64,000 bases of DNA from Candidatus Poribacteria bacterium. GTDB taxonomy: Bacteria; Poribacteria; WGA-4E; WGA-3G. Shown here piece by piece: positions 56,706-64,000 of the stretch. The stretch lies in NCBI GenBank assembly GCA_003635315.1, contig PYJD01000016.1:1-64000 (forward strand). The letters are read 5' to 3'. Below the pieces are notes generated by a model. The model was not told the origin of the DNA, searched no databases, and was given only the letters and a program-made list of their open reading frames with translations. Within the stretch, counting starts at the first letter, position 1; each line of letters opens with the position of its first letter. Made by a program: the position numbers and the translations under genes.

Positions 56706-58319
56706 ATGTCCACATCTAAAACTCAAGATCGACCAAATATCTTATGGATTTCGTTAGAGGATACAACACCAAGATTTGGCTGTTATGGCGATTCTATTGC
56801 TCGTACCCCGAATATAGATGAACTTGCTGCAGGTGGTTGTCGGTATCCCAATGCTTTTTCTACCGCCGGTGTTTGTGCGCCAAGTCGTTCTGCAATCATA
56901 ACTGGGATGTATCAAACCTCTATTGGTACACACCATATGCGGACAGGACATACAAATAACAATACACCGGATATGCCAACACCCTATTCGGCTGTACCTC
57001 CCCCTTATGTGAAGACCTTTACAGAATACCTTAGAGGTGCTGGTTATTATTGTAGCAATAATAGTAAGACAGATTATCAATTTACTCCACCTGTGACTGC
57101 ATGGGATGACTGTAGTAATGAAGGTCATTGGCGTAATCGTGAAAGTGGTCAGCCATTCTTCTCCGTTTTCAATCCAACAGTTACCCATGAAAGTGGTATG
57201 TGGGAACGTAACGAAAGACCTTTAACAACCAATCCTGATGAAGTAGAACTACCTCCATACTTACCGGATACTCGAAGATCGCGTGAAGCGTTGGCACGGC
57301 ACTATGATAACCTTTCAATAGCGGATGCACGTGTTGGTGAGTTATTGGGTGAATTAGAAGAAGATGGTCTCACAGAAAATACAATTGTATTTTTATGGAG
57401 TGACCATGGAGAAGGACTCCCACGAGGCAAACGATGGCCGTATGATGCTGGTATCCAGATTCCTTTGATCGTCAGGTGGAATGGTGAAGTAAGTCCTGGT
57501 AGTGTCAATGAACAATTAGTCAGTTTAATTGATCTTGGACCTACGGTTCTGTCGTTATGTGGTGTGGAAGCACCACAACATTTACAAGGACAACCATTTC
57601 TGGGACCGGATATGGTTGAGCGGGATTATATCTTTGCTACAAGGGATCGGTATGATGAGTCCTATGATATGATTCGTGCTGTACGCGATAGTAAGTATAA
57701 ATATATTCGAAATTACTATCCTGAGAAACCGTATCTGCTTTGGATTCCTTATCGAAATCGCCATCCTATAATGCAAGAGATGTGGCGCCTATATGCCGAA
57801 GGTAAACTGGATGGAGACCAATCTATCATGTTCCAATATCCACGTCCTGCTGAAGAATTATATGATGTGGAAAACGATAAATATGAACTGAATAATTTGG
57901 TTGAAGATGAGACATATACAGTTGTACTTGACCGAATGCGGAACACCCTGGCAGAATGGCAATCTGACTTCGGTGATATGGGAAATATTTCTGAAGAACA
58001 GATGGTTGCACAATGGTATCCGAACGGAATCCAACCAGAAACTGCATCCCCTATTTTTATACCGATAAACGCTTCCAACCCAGGTATGGAAACTACACAA
58101 GAATCAGGAGAGTGGGAAGCCCCTCTGCTTTTACAACTGCATTGTTCCACACATGGGGCATCCATCGCTTATACTACTGAGAATGGAGATGATGTCAGAT
58201 GGCAGTTATACACCGAACCGTTGCGTTTACCGAAAGGTGAAACAACAGTAAGGACTAAGGCTATACGAATAGGATATAAAGAGAGTGAAGAGAATTCGCT
58301 GAGTTTTAGAGTTATATAA
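56706..58319 (+). CDS. Cys-type sulfatase with C-terminal CHB_HEX-like domain
   Basis: 537 residues. Metal site NILWISLEDTTPRFGCYG, formylglycine motif CAPSR (Cys57-Arg61) and LWSDHGEGLP (about residue 230). After the sulfatase domain a linker (about 435-470) leads to a beta-rich module, LLLQLHCSTHGASIAYTTEN through LPKGETTVRTKAI, ending LSFRV. This matches the chitobiase/beta-hexosaminidase C-terminal (CHB_HEX_C_1) type, probably a carbohydrate-binding or structural add-on. No signal peptide is evident. Confidence 0.9.
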   Translation: MSTSKTQDRPNILWISLEDTTPRFGCYGDSIARTPNIDELAAGGCRYPNAFSTAGVCAPSRSAIITGMYQTSIGTHHMRTGHTNNNTPDMPTPYSAVPPPYVKTFTEYLRGAGYYCSNNSKTDYQFTPPVTAWDDCSNEGHWRNRESGQPFFSVFNPTVTHESGMWERNERPLTTNPDEVELPPYLPDTRRSREALARHYDNLSIADARVGELLGELEEDGLTENTIVFLWSDHGEGLPRGKRWPYDAGIQIPLIVRWNGEVSPGSVNEQLVSLIDLGPTVLSLCGVEAPQHLQGQPFLGPDMVERDYIFATRDRYDESYDMIRAVRDSKYKYIRNYYPEKPYLLWIPYRNRHPIMQEMWRLYAEGKLDGDQSIMFQYPRPAEELYDVENDKYELNNLVEDETYTVVLDRMRNTLAEWQSDFGDMGNISEEQMVAQWYPNGIQPETASPIFIPINASNPGMETTQESGEWEAPLLLQLHCSTHGASIAYTTENGDDVRWQLYTEPLRLPKGETTVRTKAIRIGYKESEENSLSFRVI

Positions 58320-58401
58320 GGATTTTTACGTTTTATCGAAAATGTATCAAAGTAATATTATCATAAATATATCGGTTTTCATATAAGGAGAAAACATACT
58401 C

Positions 58402-59496
58402 ATGGCTCAAGAGAAAAATGACAAATATTATGTCTACGTTGGCACATATACACATGGAGATAGTGAAGGTATTTATGTATATGAATTAGATAACGAAACG
58501 GGTGCTTTAGAATATTCCAGTAAGATTACAGGAGTAGTTAACCCCTCATTTCTGGATATTCACCCCAGTGGTCGTTATCTATTCTCAGTGAATGAGATTG
58601 GAGATTTTGAAGGTAAGGCAAGTGGTGCTGTTACAGCATTTTACATCCATGATAGTACCGGGGAGCTAAGTTTCCTTAACCAACAAGCAACAGGTGGAGG
58701 AGCACCGTGTCATGTGAGTATAGATGATACAGGTAAATACCTACTTGTTGCAAACTATGGTGGTGGTAGTGTTGCTGCTTTTCCAATTGGAAAAGATGGT
58801 AGATTGGATGAGGCTTCAAGTTTTGTCCAACATCAGGGATCAAGTGTTAATGAGAGTCGACAAACGGCACCTCATGCGCATGCGATTATGATTGATGGCA
58901 GCAATCAATATGCTTTTTCACCTGATCTTGGACTGGATAAAATACTGATCTATAAAATTGACTTAGAAAATGGCAAACTAATACCTAATAAGCAACCTTG
59001 GGTACGGGTTCACCCAGGTGCAGGTCCACGTCATCTTGATTTTCATCCTAATGGCAATTTTGCGTATGTTATTAATGAATTAGATTCAACATTCACAGCA
59101 TTTCGCTATGATGAAGATGGAGGATCACTCACAGAAATTCAGACTCTTTCTACACTTCCAGAGGACTTTGACGGTACGAGCCACTGTGCTGATATTCATG
59201 TCCATCCATCGGGTAAGTTCTTATATGGATCAAATCGCGGACATGATAGTATTGCTATATGTGCAATTGATGAAAAATCAGGTATGTTGGACTACATCGG
59301 ATGTGAATCTACGCGGGGACAAACACCGCGTAATTTCGGACTGAATCCCGATGGAACACTTCTTTTAGCTGCGAATCAACAGACTAACAACATAGTTTCA
59401 TTTTCGGTTGATGAAGAAACGGGTCAGTTAACTGAAACAGGTAATGTTGCTGAAGTACCATCACCAGTCTGTTTAAAGATGCTACCAATAAGTTAG
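58402..59496 (+). CDS. Lactonase family beta-propeller protein
   Basis: 364 residues, seven-bladed propeller of the 6-phosphogluconolactonase/YbhE (Lactonase, PF10282) type. Signatures: YYVYVGTYTHGDSEGIYVYEL at the start (split over 20 residues), PSFLDIHPSGRYLF, ANYGGGSVAAFPI, HAHAIMIDGSN, PRHLDFHPNG and RNFGLNPDGTLLLAANQ. It may hydrolyse a sugar lactone downstream of the oxidoreductase in this cluster. A GGAG site lies upstream. It is convergent with the DCL-domain gene. Confidence 0.9.
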   Translation: MAQEKNDKYYVYVGTYTHGDSEGIYVYELDNETGALEYSSKITGVVNPSFLDIHPSGRYLFSVNEIGDFEGKASGAVTAFYIHDSTGELSFLNQQATGGGAPCHVSIDDTGKYLLVANYGGGSVAAFPIGKDGRLDEASSFVQHQGSSVNESRQTAPHAHAIMIDGSNQYAFSPDLGLDKILIYKIDLENGKLIPNKQPWVRVHPGAGPRHLDFHPNGNFAYVINELDSTFTAFRYDEDGGSLTEIQTLSTLPEDFDGTSHCADIHVHPSGKFLYGSNRGHDSIAICAIDEKSGMLDYIGCESTRGQTPRNFGLNPDGTLLLAANQQTNNIVSFSVDEETGQLTETGNVAEVPSPVCLKMLPIS

Positions 59497-59542
59497 TATA
59501 CAATTTTGGTAATAATTACCTATATGAAAACTCCAACTGTGA

Positions 59543-59578
59543 GGAAATACAGATTACAATCTCAGTATCTGTATTTCC
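59543..59578. terminator. Shared terminator between convergent genes
   Basis: A 12-base perfect stem, GGAAATACAGAT / ATCTGTATTTCC (59543-59554, 59567-59578), lies between the stops at 59496 (+) and 59581 (-). It is suited to end both transcripts. Confidence 0.75.
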
Positions 59579-59580
59579 AT

Positions 59581-60060
59581 TTAATTTTGATCCTTTTTTT
59601 CAGTTAATAGTTTTTGCATTTTTGCAATTTCCCTACCAAGTTCATTATATAAAGAAATAATTTGCTTAAGTTGAGTATTTATACCAGTAGATTGAGTAGA
59701 AACATTCTTTTGTACATTAGATTTCTTTTGTACTTTAGGTTTCTTTTGTTCAACAGGTTGGTTTTTCTTTGTCCAAGCTGAGAGACATTTCTTGATACTA
59801 AACGTATTCTCAGATTCATCATCAAGTACGACAGTAAATGCGCGTGCACCTGCCTCTGCATGTTTTCCAACCTTAATATGCTGTATCGACTTCCCACCAG
59901 TTTTATCATCTGCTTCGGGATGGCATAAGAAGAGTTCAATTAGCATATTGCTATCATCTTCTGACAATAATTCATCAATAGGGGCATTATTTAGAATATC
60001 AAACACAAACTCCCGTAAATCTTTAATTGTTTCAAATGTCTTTCCAGCAATTTCAACCAT
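59581..60060 (-). CDS. DCL-domain (DUF3223) protein with coiled-coil tail
   Basis: 159 residues. Residues about 9-92 match the DUF3223/DCL pattern: a helix (FETIKDLREFVFDILNN), LFLCHPEADDKTGGKSIQHI (about 44-63), VGKHAEAGARAFTVV and FSIKKCLSAW. DCL proteins are best known from plant plastids, where they act in rRNA processing, and occur in some bacteria. After it comes a Lys/Gln linker and a C-terminal helix (LKQIISLYNELGREIAKMQK), probably a coiled coil. Its role here is unknown; RNA-related action is inferred from the family. Confidence 0.78.
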   Translation of the reverse strand: MVEIAGKTFETIKDLREFVFDILNNAPIDELLSEDDSNMLIELFLCHPEADDKTGGKSIQHIKVGKHAEAGARAFTVVLDDESENTFSIKKCLSAWTKKNQPVEQKKPKVQKKSNVQKNVSTQSTGINTQLKQIISLYNELGREIAKMQKLLTEKKDQN

Positions 60061-60133
60061 TATAAATCTCCTTTGTTTGATAATTTCAGTTTTTTGGTAG
60101 ATTCTGTAATAGATTCATCTATATTTTTTAGAA

Positions 60134-60189
60134 GTGATTTCCGATTCACGACCAAACACTGTAGACGCGAATTGTAGTTCCCTTCTACA
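60134..60189. repeat. Palindromic repeat related to the TGTAGGAG family
   Basis: Two stems: GTGA/TCAC around TTCCGAT (60134-60149) and TGTAGA/TCTACA (60160-60165, 60184-60189). The layout recalls the element at 23793-23862 in inverted orientation, with different stem bases. It lies in the upstream region of the DCL gene. Confidence 0.4.
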
Positions 60190-60206
60190 TATCAAACGAA
60201 TACCAC

Positions 60207-61811
60207 CTATCTCTGCTGTCTTCGTTGTCTTCGATGTTCCTGTAGTTTATCCCATGGATAGATAAAACAACGTTCAGCCCAATCTTGATATATACTATCT
60301 AATTCCTGAACCATTTGAGGGTTTTTGTCAGCAAGGTTGTTGATCTCGGTACGTTCATCTTGTAGATTGTATAGTTCCCAATCTCCAGGGAATCGGCAGA
60401 CTAATTTCCAATCATCGCGACGAACAGCACAATTCCCTTCGTGTTCCCACAGTAGGATATCTTTTCCATTGTCTTTTCCATCAAAAATAGGTAATAGACT
60501 TGTACCTTCCAAAGGTAAAATAGGTTTACCATCGTGCTCTTCTGGATAGGATGCTCCAGATACCTCCAGACAGGTAGCCATGATGTCAGGAAGTTGTCCG
60601 GGTTGATGTCTTAATTCACCCCCATTTTTAATAGCATCAGGCCAATGTACAATTAATGGTGTTGCGATTCCACCTTCATGTACCCAATGTTTATATAAAC
60701 GGAAAGGTGTATTTGAGAGATTTGCCCAAGGTACACCATAACTCTGATATGTAGTTTCGGGACCGGGCATAATACTTGGGTCATTCCCCCGGTAGACAGG
60801 TTGTCCGTCGGAAGTTGTTTCTGTGCTGATAAGCGAACCACTATCGCGTTTTGCAGGAGGACCACCCAATTCTTCAGCACATCCTCCATTATCTGCCAAG
60901 AACATGATGAGCGTATTATCCAATTCCCCTGTTTCTTCAAGTGCGTCGATGATTCTTCCGATCCCAGCATCCATTCTTGTGATTTGTGCTGCATAGACTT
61001 CCATACGTCGTTGGTTCCACTCTTTATATTCTGCCTCTTCCCAAGGTAGTTGTGATGCGTCACGATCGGTAAGTTTCCAGGATTCATCCAGAATCTTCAT
61101 TTCCCGCATTCTTGATAGACGTTCTTCTCGTAATTCATCCCAACCAGTAGCGAATCGTCCATTGTATGGTGCGATATCCTCATCATGAGCATGTAGTGGC
61201 CAATGGGGTGCTGTATATGCGACATAGGTAAAAAACGGAGAATCTGCTTTCTTATGATGATGATCATGGATATACTTAACAGCTTCATCACTCACAGCAT
61301 CAGTAAAGAAATATCCTTCAGATAGGTCATCACTGTTTAACTGAGTGTTGTTTCTTGTAAGTGTTCTGGGTTTCCAAAAGTTGGCAGCTCCAGTGATAAT
61401 CCCATAGAATTCATCGAATCCGCGTTGACAGGGCCAACTATGTTTAGGACCGTCTGGACCGGTGTGTCTGGAGATATGCCATTTTCCGCTCATATATGTC
61501 CCGTAGCCTTCTGTACGGAGGGCATCTGCAATTGTGATACAACGGTCATTTAGATCCCCTCTATAACCCTCTAATCCGTCATCACCCATCATATGTCCAA
61601 CCCCAGTCTGATGTGGATGAAGACCTGTAAGCATTGAGGCACGGGAAGGACAACACCTTGCGGTATTATAGAATTGTGTAAATCGAAGACCACCAGAAGC
61701 AAGATTGTTTAGGTTTGGGGTGTTGACTTCTCCACCATAACAACCCAGATCAGAAAAACCCATATCGTCATTTAGAATTAGAACGATATTCGGTTTTTTA
61801 TTTTCACTCAT
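60207..61811 (-). CDS. Cys-type arylsulfatase
   Basis: 534 residues, close to the arylsulfatase A/AtsA layout. Metal ligands NIVLILNDDMGFSD (residues 8-21), formylglycine motif CCPSR (Cys53-Arg57, Cys53 modified) followed by ASMLTGLHPHQTGVGHM, GKWHISRH, and FLADNGGCAE (about 305). The C-terminal part ends in a long Arg/Gln-rich tail. No classical signal peptide. It is convergent in sense with neither neighbour and appears monocistronic. Confidence 0.93.
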   Translation of the reverse strand: MSENKKPNIVLILNDDMGFSDLGCYGGEVNTPNLNNLASGGLRFTQFYNTARCCPSRASMLTGLHPHQTGVGHMMGDDGLEGYRGDLNDRCITIADALRTEGYGTYMSGKWHISRHTGPDGPKHSWPCQRGFDEFYGIITGAANFWKPRTLTRNNTQLNSDDLSEGYFFTDAVSDEAVKYIHDHHHKKADSPFFTYVAYTAPHWPLHAHDEDIAPYNGRFATGWDELREERLSRMREMKILDESWKLTDRDASQLPWEEAEYKEWNQRRMEVYAAQITRMDAGIGRIIDALEETGELDNTLIMFLADNGGCAEELGGPPAKRDSGSLISTETTSDGQPVYRGNDPSIMPGPETTYQSYGVPWANLSNTPFRLYKHWVHEGGIATPLIVHWPDAIKNGGELRHQPGQLPDIMATCLEVSGASYPEEHDGKPILPLEGTSLLPIFDGKDNGKDILLWEHEGNCAVRRDDWKLVCRFPGDWELYNLQDERTEINNLADKNPQMVQELDSIYQDWAERCFIYPWDKLQEHRRQRRQQR

Positions 61812-61908
61812 AAATTAATTCCTTTCTTTTATATTCCTTAGTCATAGTTGCCCCATTTGATGTTGGGAGAGTTTATAGTAAACATTTGATTTAATTAAAC
61901 ACTTTACT

Positions 61909-61952
61909 TGTAGGAGTGTCCACCTGCTCGCGACCGGGAGATCGCTCCTACA
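61909..61952. repeat. Hairpin of the TGTAGGAG palindrome family
   Basis: TGTAGGAG (61909-61916) pairs with CTCCTACA (61945-61952), with a GCGA/TCGC-type inner stem near GCTCGCGACCGGG. It lies about 100 bases upstream of the arylsulfatase start. Confidence 0.55.
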
Positions 61953-62027
61953 GAAGAGTTGCGGGATGCGAACAAATGTTGTGCCAATAGAAAATGTCGT
62001 ATTAATTTTATTGTTCACTATAATATA

Positions 62028-62140
62028 ATACCAATTCTATTAATTATTATCTCATTACCGGTTGTTAGAAATGAAACTGGGAAAGCACAAACTAACAGTT
62101 TATGCTACAACAATGAGACTTTTTAAATTAGAAATTGTAT
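62028..62140. mobile_element. MITE-like element, copy D (113 bp, inverted)
   Basis: The ends ATACCAATTCT and AGAAATTGTAT (one mismatch) flank an interior that is the reverse complement of copies A and B, including ACAAACTAACAGTTTATGC. It abuts the right long repeat within about 20 bases. Confidence 0.65.
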
Positions 62141-62156
62141 AAGAATTCATAGTCGT

Positions 62157-62548
62157 GAATTCAATTTTTAATCCTAATATACGGACAACTAATAAGGTGC
62201 AAAACAGACCCTTTAATCCTAAATTCCCTGATGATAAATCGTGAAAAAGTTGACTTTTTCCCAGTGCGAAAAAGTGTCGAAAAAGTGCAAAAAGTTACAC
62301 TTTTTGACACATTGTGTGTCATTGAAATTGGTGTAAATTACCCCTCTAACCTCTGTCATAGCCTGACTTTACTCCACTTTGGATTGACTTTATAAGAATT
62401 TCTAAAAAGTGTGATTTTGTGTTTTTCTTGTCCTTGCGGATTTTGACAATTCCAACCTGTGTAATATAGTTGATTTTTCGACATAAAGATTATTTTGTAT
62501 TTAGGATCGTTTTTGTAGATAGTCATCATTTATTTCTCTTATTTTATA
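62157..62548 (-). repeat. Long dispersed inverted repeat, right copy
   Basis: About 390 bases match 9906-10313 in inverted orientation. Conserved parts include the 57-codon ORF region, the AGAGGGGTAATTTACACC block, the TGACACA/TGTGTCA dyad (62305-62321), the CACTTTTT-like runs and ATTTAGGATTAAA blocks. The two copies bracket about 52 kb. It is flanked by MITE-like copy D on one side and a second TIR element on the other. Confidence 0.7.
62356..62529 (-). CDS. 57-aa ORF carried by the long repeat
   Basis: ATGATG at 62529 opens MMTIYKNDPKYKIIFMSKNQ, continuing LYYTGWNC, HKITLFRNSYK and ending KWSKVRL. It is rich in Tyr, Lys and Trp with no internal stop, whereas the matching left copy has a frameshift and several stops. 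The amino-acid pattern (beta strand-like, aromatic) looks like a real small domain. No family is recognised. An AAGAGAAAT stretch precedes the start but is a weak ribosome site. Confidence 0.45.
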   Translation of the reverse strand: MMTIYKNDPKYKIIFMSKNQLYYTGWNCQNPQGQEKHKITLFRNSYKVNPKWSKVRL

Positions 62549-62569
62549 TCTAATAAGTTGCCTTAATGG

Positions 62570-62893
62570 ATACTATAGTTTGGACAATTTTCATAAATTC
62601 TTTATCAACTGTATACATACACCTTTCGCACCGCTGGTGCTCGGTTACTTGGGGCATTTACGTTTCTACACACCTTCCGCACCGCTGGTGCTGCCGATTT
62701 AGTCCATAGTAATCTTTTTCGTCAAGTATCAGGTTGTGGCTTAACTCATCTTAATAAGTAGTTTTCAAACAACAGTCTGGTAAATGCTATCTAACATTAA
62801 AACCCAAGCACCAGTAGTTAGGGATGAATCTAAACATAAAGAATAGACTTTCATGTCTTTGTCTAATTCTTAAAACTGTCCAAACTATAGTAT
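62570..62893. mobile_element. Second MITE-like element, 324 bp
   Basis: Perfect 17-base terminal inverted repeats: ATACTATAGTTTGGACA (62570-62586) and its complement TGTCCAAACTATAGTAT (62877-62893). There is no coding capacity. Inside, ACACCTT-CGCACCGCTGGTGCT occurs twice (hairpins GCACC-gct-GGTGC at 62628-62640 and 62679-62691). TA at the tips would fit an IS630/Tc1-type target. The 62894-63116 stretch holds no gene. Confidence 0.65.
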
Positions 62894-63116
62894 TGTTTTA
62901 TCTAAAATTATACATTAGCATGAGTATTATATTTATTCTCTATATGTTATTGTAACGTATGTTTACTATCCTGTCAACTCTTTTTCATATATGTGATGTA
63001 TGATCGTTAATATTTCTTCAATCTATTTTTCAATTATATCCTGAGTTGCTGCCTTGTGGCGTAAACTCTTAGAATGTGCATCTTAATTGCGTCAGTTGGA
63101 AGTTCCCGTTACAGAT

Positions 63117-64000
63117 TTAATGACTACTTAAGACTGTATCCGTCTTTCTTGCTTTAAGGAGTAAGTTGCTGTTGTTTTCACGGGTTAGTGTATTAAAAAA
63201 CAGTTTTGCATCTTTATACTGACTCACGGGAATGTTTCTCTGTTTTAAAGTAAATAATAAATGATAAGAAACAGTATTGTTATTTTGGCTATATCTTCTC
63301 TCCATCTCAGCGAAAACTGTATTTTGACTGACATCTGTAGGCAAGGAGGCGGTCCACTCATCAGACAGGTGTATTCTAATGGTCTTTTCAATTCTCAGCG
63401 GATAACTTAGATCAAGAGGGAAACTGCGTTCTGGTGGTGAAAATGATTCTGCGTAACCTGTAAATTCATCTATAGGTAGGGGTAGTAAAATCTGATTTCT
63501 GATTCTACTGACATATTTATTTACACCAAAATTTATAGTTATCTCCAAAGGTTGTTCTATATTGTTTAAGTTTTCAATTTTTACTGATTCGATAGTGATA
63601 TTTGGAAATAGTTGACTGAGTTCAGCTGCGAATGTATTGTTCCAATTTGAAGGAGGAATCTGTTGATAATTCCATCTTGGATTAATGCTGTTTTGACCAT
63701 ACATTTTTACCTGTATAACGCCCCTTGCTGAACCATCCGGTTTAATCCACAATTCCGTATTAGAAAATAGTTTATTATTCTCGGCAGGAAACACAGGAAT
63801 TTCCACAAATATCCCTTTAGAATCACCAATTAGAAAACCTTTTCGTCCTTGGTCGTTATAGGGTAAATCTCCATAACTGCAGGTTGACGATGTAGGATCT
63901 AACCAAATATAACTGTTCTTACCTTTTGGGATGGCGACAATCATATGATTAAATTGGCTTAATGAAGGAAGTGATGTATCAATTTTTTCATAAGGTGATG
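63117..64000 (-). CDS. Transglutaminase/DUF3857-like protein, C-terminal part (runs off right edge)
   Basis: The minus-strand frame is open past the window edge, so the Met at 63944 is internal. Visible upstream residues read SPYEKIDTSLPSLSQFNHMI, followed by YIWLDPTSSTCSYGDLPYND. The FNH...WLDPT...YGDLP arrangement is typical of the end of the transglutaminase-like domain in DUF3857/transglutaminase proteins, where the FNH His and WLDPT Asp belong to the Cys-His-Asp triad. The C-terminal 220 residues are beta-rich, as usual for the family. The catalytic Cys would lie outside the window. Probably periplasmic. Confidence 0.75.
   Translation of the reverse strand, partial: SPYEKIDTSLPSLSQFNHMIVAIPKGKNSYIWLDPTSSTCSYGDLPYNDQGRKGFLIGDSKGIFVEIPVFPAENNKLFSNTELWIKPDGSARGVIQVKMYGQNSINPRWNYQQIPPSNWNNTFAAELSQLFPNITIESVKIENLNNIEQPLEITINFGVNKYVSRIRNQILLPLPIDEFTGYAESFSPPERSFPLDLSYPLRIEKTIRIHLSDEWTASLPTDVSQNTVFAEMERRYSQNNNTVSYHLLFTLKQRNIPVSQYKDAKLFFNTLTRENNSNLLLKARKTDTVLSSH

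Noticed and set aside
62305-62321. Replication origin (DnaA-box or iteron cluster) suggested by CACTTTTT runs and dyads
   Set aside because: No TTATCCACA-type boxes, no dnaA/dnaN or rep gene nearby, and the block is part of a dispersed repeat.

Overview
The window is AT-rich DNA from a bacterium with a Gram-negative-type envelope: there are lipoproteins with lipoboxes, a predicted beta-barrel protein and an LPS-type GT9 glycosyltransferase. Four phytanoyl-CoA-dioxygenase-like (PhyH) proteins, four Cys-type sulfatases, and ThuA, Gfo/Idh/MocA, galactonate-dehydratase, NIPSNAP, DUF362 and HEAT-repeat proteins sit together. This mix fits Candidatus Poribacteria or a related Planctomycetes-like lineage. 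That assignment is inferred from family content only. No rRNA, tRNA or CRISPR array was recognised.

Region 1 (1-10.4 kb) is an accessory, decaying region. A partial transposase lies at the left edge. A minus-strand series of membrane-anchored paralogues follows (named P1-P4 here), sharing a KYNT motif after the membrane anchor and an LN-x-LS-x-x-E motif further on. Three of the four are followed by a short Cys-containing membrane protein (intact, truncated or full of stops). Relics of a WD40 gene, a tandem duplication, a pair of DUF2280-like proteins (one interrupted by a stop) and islands of palindromic repeats fill the rest. Three reading frames are broken by in-frame stops with the downstream frame preserved.

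Region 2 (10.4-25.4 kb) holds a fused glycyl-tRNA synthetase (GlyQS), a large HEAT-repeat lipoprotein, a NIPSNAP/PhyH pair, a MrfA-like helicase, a secreted metalloprotease-like protein, a galactonate-dehydratase-like enolase and a sulfatase. Several gaps contain copies of one MITE-like repeat of about 112 bp.

Region 3 (25.8-42.6 kb) holds a secreted/outer-membrane trio (membrane protein, fibronectin-III lipoprotein, barrel), dtd, a ThDP decarboxylase, two PhyH proteins, a DlgD-like dehydrogenase, a secreted discoidin-like protein, DUF362, a CPBP protease, a GT9 transferase with a coiled-coil partner and a TVP38 protein, the CCA-adding enzyme and a DUF457 membrane hydrolase.

Region 4 (42.6-50.4 kb) is the housekeeping operon rimP-nusA-rnpM-infB-ylxP-rbfA-nrnA...ribF. 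It is preceded by a leader with an intrinsic terminator. truB, often found between nrnA and ribF, is absent here.

Region 5 (50.4-64 kb) holds catabolic genes: ThuA, a zinc alcohol dehydrogenase, a CDP-alcohol phosphatidyltransferase, Gfo/Idh/MocA, sulfatase-PhyH-sulfatase, a lactonase, a DCL-domain protein, another sulfatase, and the end of a transglutaminase/DUF3857-like gene running off the right edge. The sulfatases, dehydratase, oxidoreductases and lactonase suggest breakdown of sulfated carbohydrates. An inverted repeat of about 400 bp (9.9-10.3 kb and 62.2-62.5 kb) brackets regions 2-5, and its right copy carries an intact 57-codon ORF.
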